The notes under the pieces: model-generated
Databases searched by the model: none
What the model saw: only the letters and a program-made list of their open reading frames with translations
What the model was told of the DNA's origin: nothing
Made by a program: the position numbers and the translations under genes
Shown: positions 1-9,085 of the stretch, one piece after another
How the letters are laid out: each line of letters opens with the position of its first letter
How positions within the stretch are numbered: position 1 is the stretch's first letter
Source: Marinibium conchae
Lineage (GTDB): Bacteria; Pseudomonadota; Gammaproteobacteria; Enterobacterales; Alteromonadaceae
Direction of reading: 5' to 3'
NCBI RefSeq assembly: GCF_015595035.1
Contig: NZ_JADNRN010000001.1
Location: 1,116,001 to 1,180,000 of the forward strand
Length of the DNA stretch: 64,000 bases

Positions 1-346
1 TTTGCTCGAAGGGGCACAGGTTGCCAAGAATACTTGCGTTAAATAACACTATATCGATGCGTTTATATTGCGACTCAATACTTGCTACCATGTCTAAATA
101 ATTTTGTTGTGTTGCGCCTGCAAAATCAATCGGTACAATGATGGGCTCTGGGGCGCCAGTGGCGATAATTTCATCATAAGTGACTTCCAGTTTAGAAACG
201 GTTTTACCCAGAAGAATGACTTGAGCGCCACATTTTGCGTAAGAAATAGCTGCTTGCTTTCCAATACCATCGCCAGCACCGGTTATTAACGCTATTTTAT
301 TGCTTAATGCTTGATTACGAGCTACATATTGTAGGTGAGTATGCAT
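1..346 (-). CDS. yciK: YciK-like SDR oxidoreductase (3' end cut by window)
   Basis: The minus strand reads without a stop from an ATG at 346 to the window edge, giving 115 codons of a short-chain dehydrogenase/reductase. The N-terminus MHTHLQYVARNQALSNK is followed by the Rossmann nucleotide-binding motif TGAGDGIG (about residues 23-30) and a later NASILG stretch matching the NAG motif of the SDR family. Spacing and wording match enterobacterial YciK, a cytoplasmic oxidoreductase of uncertain substrate. The catalytic Ser-Tyr-Lys region lies beyond the window. In E. coli yciK also sits in the broad sohB/topA/cysB neighbourhood, which supports the call. Confidence 0.8.
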   Translation of the reverse strand, partial: MHTHLQYVARNQALSNKIALITGAGDGIGKQAAISYAKCGAQVILLGKTVSKLEVTYDEIIATGAPEPIIVPIDFAGATQQNYLDMVASIESQYKRIDIVLFNASILGNLCPFEQ

Positions 347-614
347 TGTGTTCCTTTGCTAATTGGTTTTAGGATCGAAAGAATGAATAATATCGTACAA
401 GTCACGTAGTCTGAAGTTAATAACGCAAATTTGTGGTCAATTGATATTTTTCCTTACAAATGATTAACAAACCTTTGCAAAGTGACAGTAAAGCCAATAC
501 TATTAAGATTATTATAACTGGTCATACTTGTTAGACTATCCGCAATACCATGACGTTAATAAAAAGTATAAATGTTATGGATAACTATTATCTGCAAGCA
601 AGTGGGGAGAAAGA

Positions 615-3212
615 ATGAATAAATTGTTAATTAGCGCAAGTGTTTTAGCGGCGCTAGGACTTAGCGGTTGTGGTGGAGGCGATAGCCTAAGCGACATCAG
701 GGAAGAAACTGAAGTACAAACTGCATTTTCAAGAGTGGTTTTTGATCCTGCAGGTGGAAACCTCAACATTCCAAACGACCTTTTGATGCTTCCTGGCGAT
801 GATGGTTTTTTTGACTACACACTTAATATACCGGTCGCAGACCCAACAGACTTTGGTGACCCTCAAAACGCACTTAATGTGCTGGATGGATGGTCGACAA
901 CACAACCATTCGTTATCAATGTGGAGACGCCAGACGAGGTTAGCTTAGACGCTTCAACCTACCCACAGGGCCTACACATTTATGAAGCCACGCTAGGGCT
1001 AAATCAAGCCGACCCAGATTGTGCTGCTATTCAAATTCCAAGTGCGGGCTGTAAAATCGGCGACAAACTAACATACGGCGTTGACTTTATTGCTCAACCT
1101 GCTGACGGTAGCACCATTACTATCATTCCTCTTCGCCCGCTGAAAGCAGCGCAGGGCTATATGTTAGTCATGACGACAGACCTTAAAGATAGCACGGGCA
1201 AGAGTGTTCAAGGCTCAACTACCTGGGATTTGGTTAGCCAAGACATAAACAGTAGTCCTCTTGCCACCGAGTCACAACTAAGCTTGCAAACGCTAATTAA
1301 TTTACACTTAGATTCACTTGCTGGCGCAGGTGTCGATACAACAAATGTCACATACGCTTCGGCATTTACTACGCAATCGACGTCAACGGTTCTTGATACT
1401 GTTAAGCAATTGATGATTGCCGAGTTTGCTCAACGAGCTGCTCTACAAGACCCAACTGCGGGTCAAGCGCTGCCTGCTATTGTCGCTAGAGATGTAGCTG
1501 CAGCGCCAAACACAATGGAATTTTTAGGGCTCGTTAGCGAAGACTTAGTTGCAGGCGCGGTGATGTTAGGCGTATCTCAATTGCCTGCAGAAGCAGCTCC
1601 TCTGATTCCTGCAATCAATGCATCAGATTTTTCATCGTTTACGACTTGTGCGGGCTTATTAAACGGTGCAGGCGGTGGTTTTGGTAGTCAGATTCCTCAA
1701 GTGAATGAGTTTGCTGCGGGCGTTGCCTCAGGTATTTTGGCTCAGGCGGGTCCTTTCTGCGCAGCTACACGCTTTGAAGGGAATATTTCATTGCCTTATT
1801 ACTCAGGCGTACCTTCAATAGAAAATCCACTTGCTCCAATTAACGCGTTTTGGACATCAGCATGTGATAGCGGTATTGTGCTAGCTGGTGCAGCGGCCTT
1901 ACTTCCAAATGCTGAGCCAGGTCCAAATGCGGCATTGTGCTCAAATGTAGGTTTAGCCGATGTTCGTTTGAACGGTCAGTTGCTTGATCGTGACAGAAAC
2001 TTAACCAAGTTTTCACCGGTGCCACAACTCACTGGTCGTAACAGTGGTACAGAGCAATTAGATGTTCAAATTACCGTGCCTAATGCACAAGTTGCGGCAG
2101 CGCTTGGGTTTACTATTGAAATGCCTGAAGCTGGATGGCCTGTGGTTATGCTTGCACATGGCATCACATCGCGCAAAGAAGATATGCTAGCGGTTACCGG
2201 TGCCTTATCTTTAGCAGGTTTTGCCACAGTGGCTATTGACCAACCGGTTCATGGTAGTCGTGGTTGGGATGTTAACGGTGATGGTAACGACGACTTAAAT
2301 GCGACCACCATTTCTGCCACGCATTATCTGAATCTTGCTTCTTTGCCTACTGCTAGGGATAACCTGCGTCAAAGCGTGTCTGACCTGCTAGGGTTGCGCT
2401 TGGGCTTAAATGCAGTCGCCGACACTACTGCGACACAAGCCATCAATCTTGACGAAAGAAATGTATCAATATTTGGCGTATCGCTAGGGGCTATTACTGG
2501 CGGTAATTTTGCCGCTGTTGCAAACACAAGCTTTGATGGGCCTCTTGCTGCCTTCAACGATTTCTTTGCTGTTCAAACAGCTTCTTTAGAATCTCCTGGA
2601 GGTGGCACTGCTAACTTCCTAATTGAATCTGCGGCCTTCGGACCATTGATCAAAGGTTTATTACTTTCTCAAGGTTCACCTGACTTCCAAGCGTTTTTAG
2701 TTGCACAGTTTGGTTCTGTTAGCGTTACAGAGGCACAACTTGTTGGCGCAGTTACTGCCTTTTTAGGGGCGCTTACGCCAGAACAAACAGCGGCTGCGAA
2801 TGGCTTATTTAATCAATTCGCTTTTGCAGCACAAACGATGATTGATTCAGCTGACCCTATCAACTACTTTGAGAACTTGGCAAGCAATACACCTGTTCAC
2901 ATGATGACCGTTGTTGGTGATGGCGGTGAGGAAAACCTTCCTGACCAAGTCATTCCTGTTACAACTGCTTTACCGCTTGCTGGTCAGCAGGCATTGGTTA
3001 ACATTATGGGCTTAGAACAAGTGTCATCTACTGTAGTTGGCGCTGAGCCAAGCAGTGGTGTCGTATTCTTTAACCAAGGTCAACACGCAAGTAGCTTAGA
3101 CCCATCACGCGGGCCTGCTGTGACTGCAGAAATGCAAACACAAGTAGCTAACTATGTTGGTTCGGGTGGTAGAGCGATCGTGATTACTAATGAAGATGTA
3201 GTTTCCAACTAA
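615..3212 (+). CDS. VolA/Pla-1/cef-family extracellular lipase lipoprotein
   Basis: This 865-residue protein starts with a lipoprotein signal peptide (MNKLLISASVLAALGLSGC), with Cys19 as lipidation site, so it is probably anchored in the outer membrane or exposed on the surface. The C-terminal half is an alpha/beta hydrolase: LAHG near residue 515 (oxyanion region), nucleophile elbow G-V-S-L-G with Ser623, probable acid Asp777 in PDQVIP, and probable His824 in GQHASS. The long N-terminal part matches the size and layout of the bacterial lipase N-terminal domain of this family. VolA of Vibrio hydrolyses lysophosphatidylcholine to free fatty acids for uptake; the substrate here is inferred. The start has an AGGGGAGAAAG-like upstream site. 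A strong hairpin terminator follows. Confidence 0.85.
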   Translation: MNKLLISASVLAALGLSGCGGGDSLSDIREETEVQTAFSRVVFDPAGGNLNIPNDLLMLPGDDGFFDYTLNIPVADPTDFGDPQNALNVLDGWSTTQPFVINVETPDEVSLDASTYPQGLHIYEATLGLNQADPDCAAIQIPSAGCKIGDKLTYGVDFIAQPADGSTITIIPLRPLKAAQGYMLVMTTDLKDSTGKSVQGSTTWDLVSQDINSSPLATESQLSLQTLINLHLDSLAGAGVDTTNVTYASAFTTQSTSTVLDTVKQLMIAEFAQRAALQDPTAGQALPAIVARDVAAAPNTMEFLGLVSEDLVAGAVMLGVSQLPAEAAPLIPAINASDFSSFTTCAGLLNGAGGGFGSQIPQVNEFAAGVASGILAQAGPFCAATRFEGNISLPYYSGVPSIENPLAPINAFWTSACDSGIVLAGAAALLPNAEPGPNAALCSNVGLADVRLNGQLLDRDRNLTKFSPVPQLTGRNSGTEQLDVQITVPNAQVAAALGFTIEMPEAGWPVVMLAHGITSRKEDMLAVTGALSLAGFATVAIDQPVHGSRGWDVNGDGNDDLNATTISATHYLNLASLPTARDNLRQSVSDLLGLRLGLNAVADTTATQAINLDERNVSIFGVSLGAITGGNFAAVANTSFDGPLAAFNDFFAVQTASLESPGGGTANFLIESAAFGPLIKGLLLSQGSPDFQAFLVAQFGSVSVTEAQLVGAVTAFLGALTPEQTAAANGLFNQFAFAAQTMIDSADPINYFENLASNTPVHMMTVVGDGGEENLPDQVIPVTTALPLAGQQALVNIMGLEQVSSTVVGAEPSSGVVFFNQGQHASSLDPSRGPAVTAEMQTQVANYVGSGGRAIVITNEDVVSN

Positions 3213-3235
3213 ATCTTCTCGATAATACGCGATGT

Positions 3236-3264
3236 AAAAGCCTGCTTTGCAGGCTTTTTTGTTT
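3236..3264 (+). terminator. Rho-independent terminator after lipase gene
   Basis: Eight-base stem AAGCCTGC / GCAGGCTT with a TTT loop, followed by TTTTGTTTT. It lies 24 bases after the lipase stop codon. Confidence 0.85.
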
Positions 3265-3342
3265 TATGGCTAGCCATAACTTGAATGATAAGAGAATGTG
3301 TTAGAGCAAATATATTGCTAAAATTGTGCGTAAAATTTGGTA

Positions 3343-3348
3343 TATAAT
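3343..3348 (+). promoter_or_regulatory. Candidate -10 box upstream of sohB
   Basis: A perfect TATAAT hexamer lies 55 bases before the sohB start codon. A -35 element with standard spacing is not obvious (TTGCTA at 3315 is too far, TTGTGC at 3324 too near), so this is only a candidate. Confidence 0.35.
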
Positions 3349-3402
3349 GCGACGCGCTGAAGATAGTATGATCAGCTCAATTAATGCGAACAGGAGTTAA
3401 GT

Positions 3403-4431
3403 TTGGAATTTTTATTTGAATATGGGTTGTTTTTAGCTAAAGCGATTACCCTTGTGGTGGCAATTGCGCTAGTGGTTGGTTTGATAGTTGGAATGACTTC
3501 AAAACAAAAACAACCCAGTGGTAACTTAGAGTTTGTTTCTTTGTCAGAACATTACGACGATATTAAAAGTGCAGCTCAAAGTGTGTTACTCGACAAAGAT
3601 GCACTTAAGAAGTTAGAAAAAGAAGAGAAGCAGAAACAAAAAAAGAAAAGCAAAAGGAAAGGTATCGAGCAAGCTCAAAAGAATAATTTATTTGTGGTGA
3701 ATTTCAATGGTTCGATGGACGCTCATGAAGTAGACATGCTGCGTGAAGAAATCACCGCCATTTTGTGTGTTGCGAGCAAAAATGATGAAGTATTGGTTAA
3801 TGTTGAGAGCGGTGGCGGTGTAGTGCACGGATATGGCTTAGCTGCGTCACAGCTACAACGAGTCAAAGATAAAGGTATTAAACTAACAGTAAGCGTTGAT
3901 AAAGTCGCTGCAAGTGGCGGCTATATGATGGCATGTGTTGCGGACAAAATACTCAGTGCGCCTTTTGCTATTATCGGGTCTATTGGTGTTATTGCCCAAT
4001 TGCCTAACTTTAATAAAATACTTAAGAAAAATGATATTGAATTCGAGCAACATACAGCAGGTGACTTCAAGCGCACACTTACCATGTTTGGAGAGAATAC
4101 AGACGCTGGACGAGAGAAATTTCAGGCCGAAATTGAAGATGTTCATTTAATGTTTAAAGAGTTTGTTAAGCAGCACAGACCCCAACTCGATATTGATAAG
4201 GTGGCTACCGGAGAGTATTGGTATGGACAAAGAGCTAAAGAACTAGCCTTGGTCGATGAGCTACTAACGTCTGATGACTATTTAATGCAAGCGAACGACA
4301 GTCAAAAATTGTATAAAATAAGTTATGCAACCAAAAAGACCTTGGCGCAAAAGTTGGGTTTTGCTGCTTATCAATCGGTTGAACAGATGTTTATGCGTTT
4401 GTTCGATGCGGGAAATAAGCTCTACAAGTAA
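3403..4431 (+). CDS. sohB: SohB inner-membrane serine protease (S49 family)
   Basis: The 342-residue product matches E. coli SohB along its whole length. It has an N-terminal membrane segment (about residues 5-32), a charged lysine-rich linker (about 67-88), and a signal-peptide-peptidase-A fold. The catalytic dyad is visible as Ser171 in AASGGYMMA and Lys223 in GDFKRTL. SohB is a periplasm-facing protease of the SppA group thought to degrade signal peptides or misfolded proteins. The start is a TTG at 3403 with AGGAG at 3392-3396; the usual SohB N-terminus (MExLxEYGLFLAK) begins exactly there. The gene runs alone and ends at a strong terminator shared with the convergent neighbour. Confidence 0.95.
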   Translation: MEFLFEYGLFLAKAITLVVAIALVVGLIVGMTSKQKQPSGNLEFVSLSEHYDDIKSAAQSVLLDKDALKKLEKEEKQKQKKKSKRKGIEQAQKNNLFVVNFNGSMDAHEVDMLREEITAILCVASKNDEVLVNVESGGGVVHGYGLAASQLQRVKDKGIKLTVSVDKVAASGGYMMACVADKILSAPFAIIGSIGVIAQLPNFNKILKKNDIEFEQHTAGDFKRTLTMFGENTDAGREKFQAEIEDVHLMFKEFVKQHRPQLDIDKVATGEYWYGQRAKELALVDELLTSDDYLMQANDSQKLYKISYATKKTLAQKLGFAAYQSVEQMFMRLFDAGNKLYK

Positions 4432-4451
4432 GTTTGTTGTTTATTGGGTAC

Positions 4452-4485
4452 AAAAAAAGCGGCTGTTTAAGGCCGCTTTTTTTAG
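4452..4485. terminator. Bidirectional terminator between sohB and convergent gene
   Basis: Inverted repeat AAAAAGCGGC / GCCGCTTTTT with a loop of about 8 bases. The A-run before and T-run after the stem allow it to stop sohB on the plus strand and the 4499-4870 gene on the minus strand. Confidence 0.8.
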
Positions 4486-4498
4486 CTTTCTGATTAAC

Positions 4499-4870
4499 TT
4501 AACGCGGCGCGCGTGAACCAGGATTAGCTTCATTAATTTGTTGCGTGTAGAAGTCTTTCACAGAAAAAGATGATGCGGCTTTTTTCGCCTTTGCCTTTTT
4601 CGGAGCTGCTTTGGCTTTCGGTGCGCTCGCTTTTGGAGCTGCAGCTTCTTTCTCTACTTTTTTCTCAGCTTTTTTAGGCTTTTCAGCTTTGGCTGCAGGA
4701 GCACTACCGAACTCGTCGGCCATTTCGTCAAGCTGTGCTAAACGGACGTTTTTACCACCGTCAACGCTGTACCAACCACCTTTTGCTTCGATTACTGGTG
4801 TCTTTCCGTTTGCTGCTTCGTAAGCTGCTGTGAATTTTGCTAAGACGCTATCTTTGTCTAGTTTGCTCAT
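4499..4870 (-). CDS. Basic Lys/Ala/Pro-rich protein of unknown function
   Basis: This 123-residue protein is not assigned to a named family. Residues 1-55 look like a small folded domain (KAKGGWYSVDGGK-like core: EAKGGWYSVDGG at 29-39). Residues about 56-100 are a low-complexity run of Lys, Ala and Pro (KAEKPKKAEKK, APKAKAAPKKAKAKK) like the tail of histone H1-type bacterial proteins. A short tail with SFSVKDFYTQQI follows. There is no signal peptide or membrane segment. The composition suggests binding to nucleic acid or another polyanion, but that is inference. E. coli has the unrelated yciN in the equivalent place next to sohB. The coding status is supported by a sensible start, the terminator, and convergent placement. 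Confidence 0.7.
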   Translation of the reverse strand: MSKLDKDSVLAKFTAAYEAANGKTPVIEAKGGWYSVDGGKNVRLAQLDEMADEFGSAPAAKAEKPKKAEKKVEKEAAAPKASAPKAKAAPKKAKAKKAASSFSVKDFYTQQINEANPGSRAPR

Positions 4871-4973
4871 ACGTTCTTATGAACCCTTTTTGTTGAGTTG
4901 ATGTTAATATACCCACAGTGTAAACCTTTTTTATTATTAATGTCTAATTTGAGTGACTTGGAGCTGGATTTTT

Positions 4974-5732
4974 GTGAAAAAACATGATTTTTTATCGTTT
5001 TTAGAAGATATTTTGCAAAGTAACTTGGTTAAAGACTACTGTCCTAACGGCTTACAGGTAGACGGTACAGACGATATTTGTTCCGTAATGACAGGTGTTA
5101 CCGCATCACAAGCTCTTATTGATAGAGCAATCGAACAAAAAGTAGACGCTTTGCTGGTACATCATGGATTCTTTTGGAAAGGGGAAAGTCAGGTTATCAC
5201 TGGCATTAAGAAAAATCGTATAAAATCCTTACTAGATAATAATATCAATTTAATTGCATATCATTTACCACTAGATATCCATCCGATATATGGCAACAAT
5301 GCTCAACTGGCTAAAGTGCTTGGCCTGCAAAATGTTCGAGCTCACCAAATGGCAGAGCCCAAAGGGATTGTGATGATGGGAGAGTTGACAACTGAAGTCG
5401 ATAAAAAGGGGCTTTCTGAATTGGTAGCTGCCAAATTGGCGCGCCAGTGCTTATTCATCGACGGCTCAAGCAAATCGCGTGTTAAAAAGTTGGGCTGGTG
5501 CACAGGTGGAGGTCAAAGCTACATAGATAGTTTTACGTCTGCAGACATTGATGTGTTTATATCTGGCGAAATATCTGAACAAACAACTCACAGTGCAAGG
5601 GAGCTTGGTATCGACTTTATCTCTGCAGGGCATCATGCTACCGAACGCTATGGCGTTAAAGCGCTAGGAGAGCACATAGCAAACATGACCGATATTCGTG
5701 TTGAGTTTGTTGATATTCCAAATCCAGCCTAG
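4974..5732 (+). CDS. ybgI: YbgI/Nif3-family dinuclear metal-binding protein
   Basis: The product aligns along its length with E. coli YbgI (GTP cyclohydrolase I type 2 homolog family; biochemical role not settled). Conserved metal-site stretches are LLVHHGFFWKGE, YHLPLDIHP, WCTGGGQSYIDS, SGEISEQTTHSARE and AGHHATERYG. It ends in the family's typical D-I-P-N-P-A. The frame is open back to a GTG at 4953, but GTG 4974 is preferred: it has GGAG at 4960-4963 with 10-base spacing and gives a 252-residue protein of normal family length. The next gene, cmoM, starts 10 bases later, suggesting cotranscription. It is soluble and cytoplasmic. Confidence 0.9.
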   Translation: MKKHDFLSFLEDILQSNLVKDYCPNGLQVDGTDDICSVMTGVTASQALIDRAIEQKVDALLVHHGFFWKGESQVITGIKKNRIKSLLDNNINLIAYHLPLDIHPIYGNNAQLAKVLGLQNVRAHQMAEPKGIVMMGELTTEVDKKGLSELVAAKLARQCLFIDGSSKSRVKKLGWCTGGGQSYIDSFTSADIDVFISGEISEQTTHSARELGIDFISAGHHATERYGVKALGEHIANMTDIRVEFVDIPNPA

Positions 5733-5742
5733 CATCAGCATA

Positions 5743-6537
5743 ATGTCACTTAAGAAGAAGCAAGAACAACAAGCAAAGCTAGCACGGCAAAGGGATACTC
5801 TTTTTGATGGTATTGCTAACAAGTTTGATGCAAATATCTATGGCACGACAAAGGGGCAAATTAGGCATTTGTTATTGTTGCATTATTTAAGTCCTTTTCT
5901 CAACTCAGATAGGGCTTTGCATGTTTTAGATGCTGGGGGCGGCACAGGAATGATGTCTTTGCCTTTCTGCGAAAAAGCGCATGATGTTACTTTGTGCGAT
6001 GGCTCACAAGACATACTAAAAATTGCTGCAAAGCGCCTTGCGCGTTTTGACAATAAGAAATTGCTGCACTGTGACATTTCGAACTTAAACAAGGACTCAA
6101 GCTTTGATCTAGTGCTTTGCCACGCTGTGTTGGAATGGGTGCAAGAACCATTTCGACTTATTGATGATTTGATGTTACACGTGAAGAACGCGGGGCATTT
6201 ATCACTTAGCTTTTTTAATAAAGATGCAGCACTCTTCAATAATGCTATTTGGGGTAATTTTGACTATATAGACAATGGCTTGAATGTGAGAAACCAAGTG
6301 CGCTTGAATCCCCACAATGCTCAGAAACCAGCAGAGGTACTTGCCTACATAAGCAACAACTATCCAAACAGCGTAATTACCCATAAGGCGGGAATACGTT
6401 GCTTTCACGACTATATGCAGGACAAGACTAAACAGAATGATGAGTTTGAACGACTCTTAGCCCTTGAAAAAGCACATGGCGCTACTGAGCCGTTCATGTG
6501 GCTTGGAAAGTACTTTCACATCTTAATTAGGAAGTGA
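5743..6537 (+). CDS. cmoM: CmoM tRNA 5-carboxymethoxyuridine methyltransferase
   Basis: This 264-residue class I SAM-dependent methyltransferase has motif I VLDAGGGTG (about 62-70), the acidic LCDGS strand end, and the family signatures NIYGTTKGQ near the N-terminus, CHAVLEWV in the middle and GIRCFHDYM near the C-terminus. All match E. coli CmoM (formerly SmtA/YecP?-type naming varies), which methylates cmo5U34 to mcmo5U34 in certain tRNAs. The open frame extends to 5698, inside ybgI, but the ATG at 5743 gives the family-like N-terminus and avoids the overlap. The ribosome binding site is weak, so translational coupling to ybgI is possible. It ends convergently with the peroxidase gene. Confidence 0.9.
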   Translation: MSLKKKQEQQAKLARQRDTLFDGIANKFDANIYGTTKGQIRHLLLLHYLSPFLNSDRALHVLDAGGGTGMMSLPFCEKAHDVTLCDGSQDILKIAAKRLARFDNKKLLHCDISNLNKDSSFDLVLCHAVLEWVQEPFRLIDDLMLHVKNAGHLSLSFFNKDAALFNNAIWGNFDYIDNGLNVRNQVRLNPHNAQKPAEVLAYISNNYPNSVITHKAGIRCFHDYMQDKTKQNDEFERLLALEKAHGATEPFMWLGKYFHILIRK

Positions 6538-6557
6538 GCTTTCACAAGTTTGCCTGC

Positions 6558-7040
6558 TTAGAGCAAGGCTAAAATGTCACTTTCTATCTGTTCCGGCTTA
6601 GTGGTTGGGCTATAACGCTTTACTACTTTACCTTCTTTATTAACTAAGAACTTCGTGAAATTCCATTTAATACGCTTGCTACCGAGTAAACCAGGCGCCT
6701 CTTGTTTTAACATTTCGTAAACTGGCGCAGCATTAGCGCCATTGACATCGATTTTTTTCGATAGAGGAAAAGAAAGATTGAAGCGCATTTCACAAAACTG
6801 CGCTATTTCATCATCTGAGCCAGGCTCCTGATGTCCAAATTGGTCACAAGGAAAGCCTAATACTTCTAAACCATTTTCTTTATGTTTTTTATAAAGCGCT
6901 TCTAAACCATCATACTGCGGTGTAAAACCACATTTGCTGGCAGTATTAACAATGAGTAGCACTTTGCCTTGATAGGCTTGAAATGAGATGTCTTCGCCAT
7001 TGTTTGCAGTGTAATTAAAGTCGTATATTGATGAAGTCAT
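6558..7040 (-). CDS. Glutathione peroxidase / thioredoxin-type peroxidase (BtuE-like)
   Basis: The 160-residue protein has the complete GPx-fold site: peroxidatic Cys37 in NTASKCGFT, Gln71 in FPCDQFGHQEPG, and Trp126-Asn127 in KWNFTKFL. Cys replaces selenocysteine. Cys83 in FCEMRFNLSFP sits where the resolving cysteine of thioredoxin-dependent GPx enzymes lies, so reduction by thioredoxin is more likely than by glutathione; this is inference from the family. It reduces hydrogen peroxide and organic hydroperoxides in the cytoplasm. It is monocistronic, convergent with cmoM, with about 115 bases separating its start from the REC-TPR gene end. Confidence 0.9.
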   Translation of the reverse strand: MTSSIYDFNYTANNGEDISFQAYQGKVLLIVNTASKCGFTPQYDGLEALYKKHKENGLEVLGFPCDQFGHQEPGSDDEIAQFCEMRFNLSFPLSKKIDVNGANAAPVYEMLKQEAPGLLGSKRIKWNFTKFLVNKEGKVVKRYSPTTKPEQIESDILALL

Positions 7041-7155
7041 TTTATGTCCTTTTTTTGCTTATCATACCAAGAAAGCATGTGTTCGACTAAGTATTATCTT
7101 CATCTCTTTAAAGCTGCGTTAGTGCAAAAATGGAACATGAGCCTATGATTGATAT

Positions 7156-8814
7156 CTAGGCAACGCTCTCGGTGAGTTCATCCTCAATTTCGTTTACCGT
7201 AAACACGTCTGGGTTAGCCTCCAATTTCTTTTTGATGATGGTGAAACGTTTTAGATTTGAAGGTGACAGTTCTTTGTCACGAAGTGCATCTACCAGAAGA
7301 AGCGTTTTTTGGCCTTTGTAATCGGCCCTGCGTAAATCACTTAAACACTGCAGAAGATTAAGTGTGAAGGCCGGTACATCTGGACATAACATATGCGCTC
7401 TGTAAAAGAGATCCACTGCTTCGTCGATTTTATTTCCGAGGTAATGCACCATTCCTTCATCATTGATTTTTTTCGCTTTCTCTTCAGATAAGCCGAGTGC
7501 TTTTTCGGTTTCTACAATCAAGTTGTCGGCCAGAATTTGATCAATTTGGTCGTCTTTCGCCGAAAGTTTTCTATCGCACTCTACCCAAATTTCCCTTGCT
7601 TTTTCTTCATCGCCTAAGCCAAACCACACTTTAATCGCATCGACCATGGTGGTTAGCTTTGCGTTTTTAGCATCACCAACAGTTTTGTCGTGTACTATTT
7701 TTTCTGCTCGCTGCATATCGCCTTCTAATAGACTGGCTAACGCTAACATGAAGTCACGTTGATGCTGTGTTTGTTGGTCTAAAATTGTTCTATTAGCATT
7801 TCCAATAAGACATTTTGCGGCATTCAATTTCGGTGCCCGATCGTTGAGTGCGGAAGACTCAGCAAGTTGCAAGTGGTAGCGCGCAAGCTCGATGGTATAT
7901 TCGTCAAAGCGTTCTTTTACGGTGAAATTACTTTGTCGTTTCTTTTCCAGCAAGCGAATAGCGTCTTCGCTTCTGCCTTGCATTTTATAACTCAGTACTT
8001 TTAATTTTGTGGCCGGAATTGTCAGGTCGTTTTCTTTGATGTTATCGAGCAAACGTTCGGCCAGGGAATAATTCTCTTTACCTATCTCAACACAGGCCAT
8101 CCACTCATAGGCTTTGTCTTTTGTGAGCTGTTCATTTAATAAATTGTTCAGCATATTTTGGCAGTGTCGCCATTGACCTGACATATATTCGCTTTTGATT
8201 AGCCCCCAATGCGCCCACAGCACATTCGAGCTTTTATCGAGCACATTCTTGTATAAGTCGGCGGCTTTTTCATATTGTTGCTCATTGATTAATAATCGAC
8301 CCTTGAGTTTGGTGAAATCTGATCGAGCGCGTTTACTTAAACCTTCTTTCATCGACTTATCGATGAATTTAAGCGCCTGAGAAGGCTGTTCAGCGTCTAG
8401 GTACTCTAAGGCTGGCAGGAGCTTTTTGCGCATCATTAAGTAATGATGCATGGAAGAGTGTAAGGTTTTTATTGTGTACGGCTTAATGATCAAGACGTCA
8501 GGGTGTATATCAAGTATCTGACTAATAGTCTGTGGGAGCCTGTCAGATGTGAGGAACACTAAGCCAGTAGACGCTTTGAGTAACTTAGCTTCAATTAGGT
8601 ATTGAATCCATTCAACCCCATTTTTGCTTTGCCCAAGATGAAAATCGGTGACTACTACGTCGAACTCTATTGTTCGTAAACCGTTGCGCAGTTCCTTGCC
8701 ATTGCTATAGCTTGCGATATCAAACTCGCCAAGCGCCATGAGGTGGCTGCGCAGATTCATTCGCGCTGTAGCGTTGTCCTCAACAATAGCTATTTTGGTT
8801 TTGTAATTTGCCAT
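7156..8814 (-). CDS. REC-TPR response regulator (orphan)
   Basis: The protein joins an N-terminal receiver domain to about 400 residues of helical TPR-like repeats. In the receiver, IAIVEDN holds the acidic pair, Asp57 in VVVTDFHLG is the phosphoacceptor, and KPYTIKTL carries the conserved Lys-Pro. The repeat region (EQQYEKAADLYKNVL, ALGLSEEKAKKINDEG and similar) points to protein-protein output rather than DNA binding. The frame is open back to an ATG at 8865, but ATG 8814 follows GGAGGA at 8830-8825 and gives MANYKTKIAIVEDN, a standard receiver start (552 residues). No kinase gene is adjacent. A paralog of the same layout lies at 28327-29973 beside a hybrid kinase. Specific role unknown. 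Confidence 0.85.
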   Translation of the reverse strand: MANYKTKIAIVEDNATARMNLRSHLMALGEFDIASYSNGKELRNGLRTIEFDVVVTDFHLGQSKNGVEWIQYLIEAKLLKASTGLVFLTSDRLPQTISQILDIHPDVLIIKPYTIKTLHSSMHHYLMMRKKLLPALEYLDAEQPSQALKFIDKSMKEGLSKRARSDFTKLKGRLLINEQQYEKAADLYKNVLDKSSNVLWAHWGLIKSEYMSGQWRHCQNMLNNLLNEQLTKDKAYEWMACVEIGKENYSLAERLLDNIKENDLTIPATKLKVLSYKMQGRSEDAIRLLEKKRQSNFTVKERFDEYTIELARYHLQLAESSALNDRAPKLNAAKCLIGNANRTILDQQTQHQRDFMLALASLLEGDMQRAEKIVHDKTVGDAKNAKLTTMVDAIKVWFGLGDEEKAREIWVECDRKLSAKDDQIDQILADNLIVETEKALGLSEEKAKKINDEGMVHYLGNKIDEAVDLFYRAHMLCPDVPAFTLNLLQCLSDLRRADYKGQKTLLLVDALRDKELSPSNLKRFTIIKKKLEANPDVFTVNEIEDELTESVA

Positions 8815-9000
8815 TAATTTACCATCCTCCGAGTTCTCATAAGCATAACAATTGATTTTGTACATTGCATGTGACTCACCCCGTTAATGCGCGATTTTGA
8901 AGTATGCTTCAATATACATAGGTCTCTGGCTTTGCTCACAGATTGCACTCTTTACTATTTTGTAACAATAACTTTACATGACTGGCTTCACGTGCTTATA

Positions 9001-9018
9001 CTTTACGTTTACGTAAAG
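9001..9018. promoter_or_regulatory. LiuR-like operator upstream of the valine catabolic operon
   Basis: CTTTACGTTTACGTAAAG is a perfect 8-bp inverted repeat (CTTTACGT / ACGTAAAG) around a TT centre, located 67 bases before the mmsA start codon. A near copy lies upstream of etfBA at 61145. From family knowledge, the MerR-type regulator LiuR controls branched-chain amino acid catabolism and ETF genes in related bacteria through a dyad of this kind. The LiuR assignment is inference; the dyad itself is directly visible. Confidence 0.65.
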
Positions 9019-9085
9019 GTTATGTGCGTTTACTGTATGGCCTAAATTGTAACTCAACTACTGCCTAACATTTAAAAGGTTGAAC

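Noticed and set aside
3883-4150. Open frames on both strands within sohB
   Set aside because: They are shadows of the well-supported sohB frame with no family resemblance or ribosome sites.
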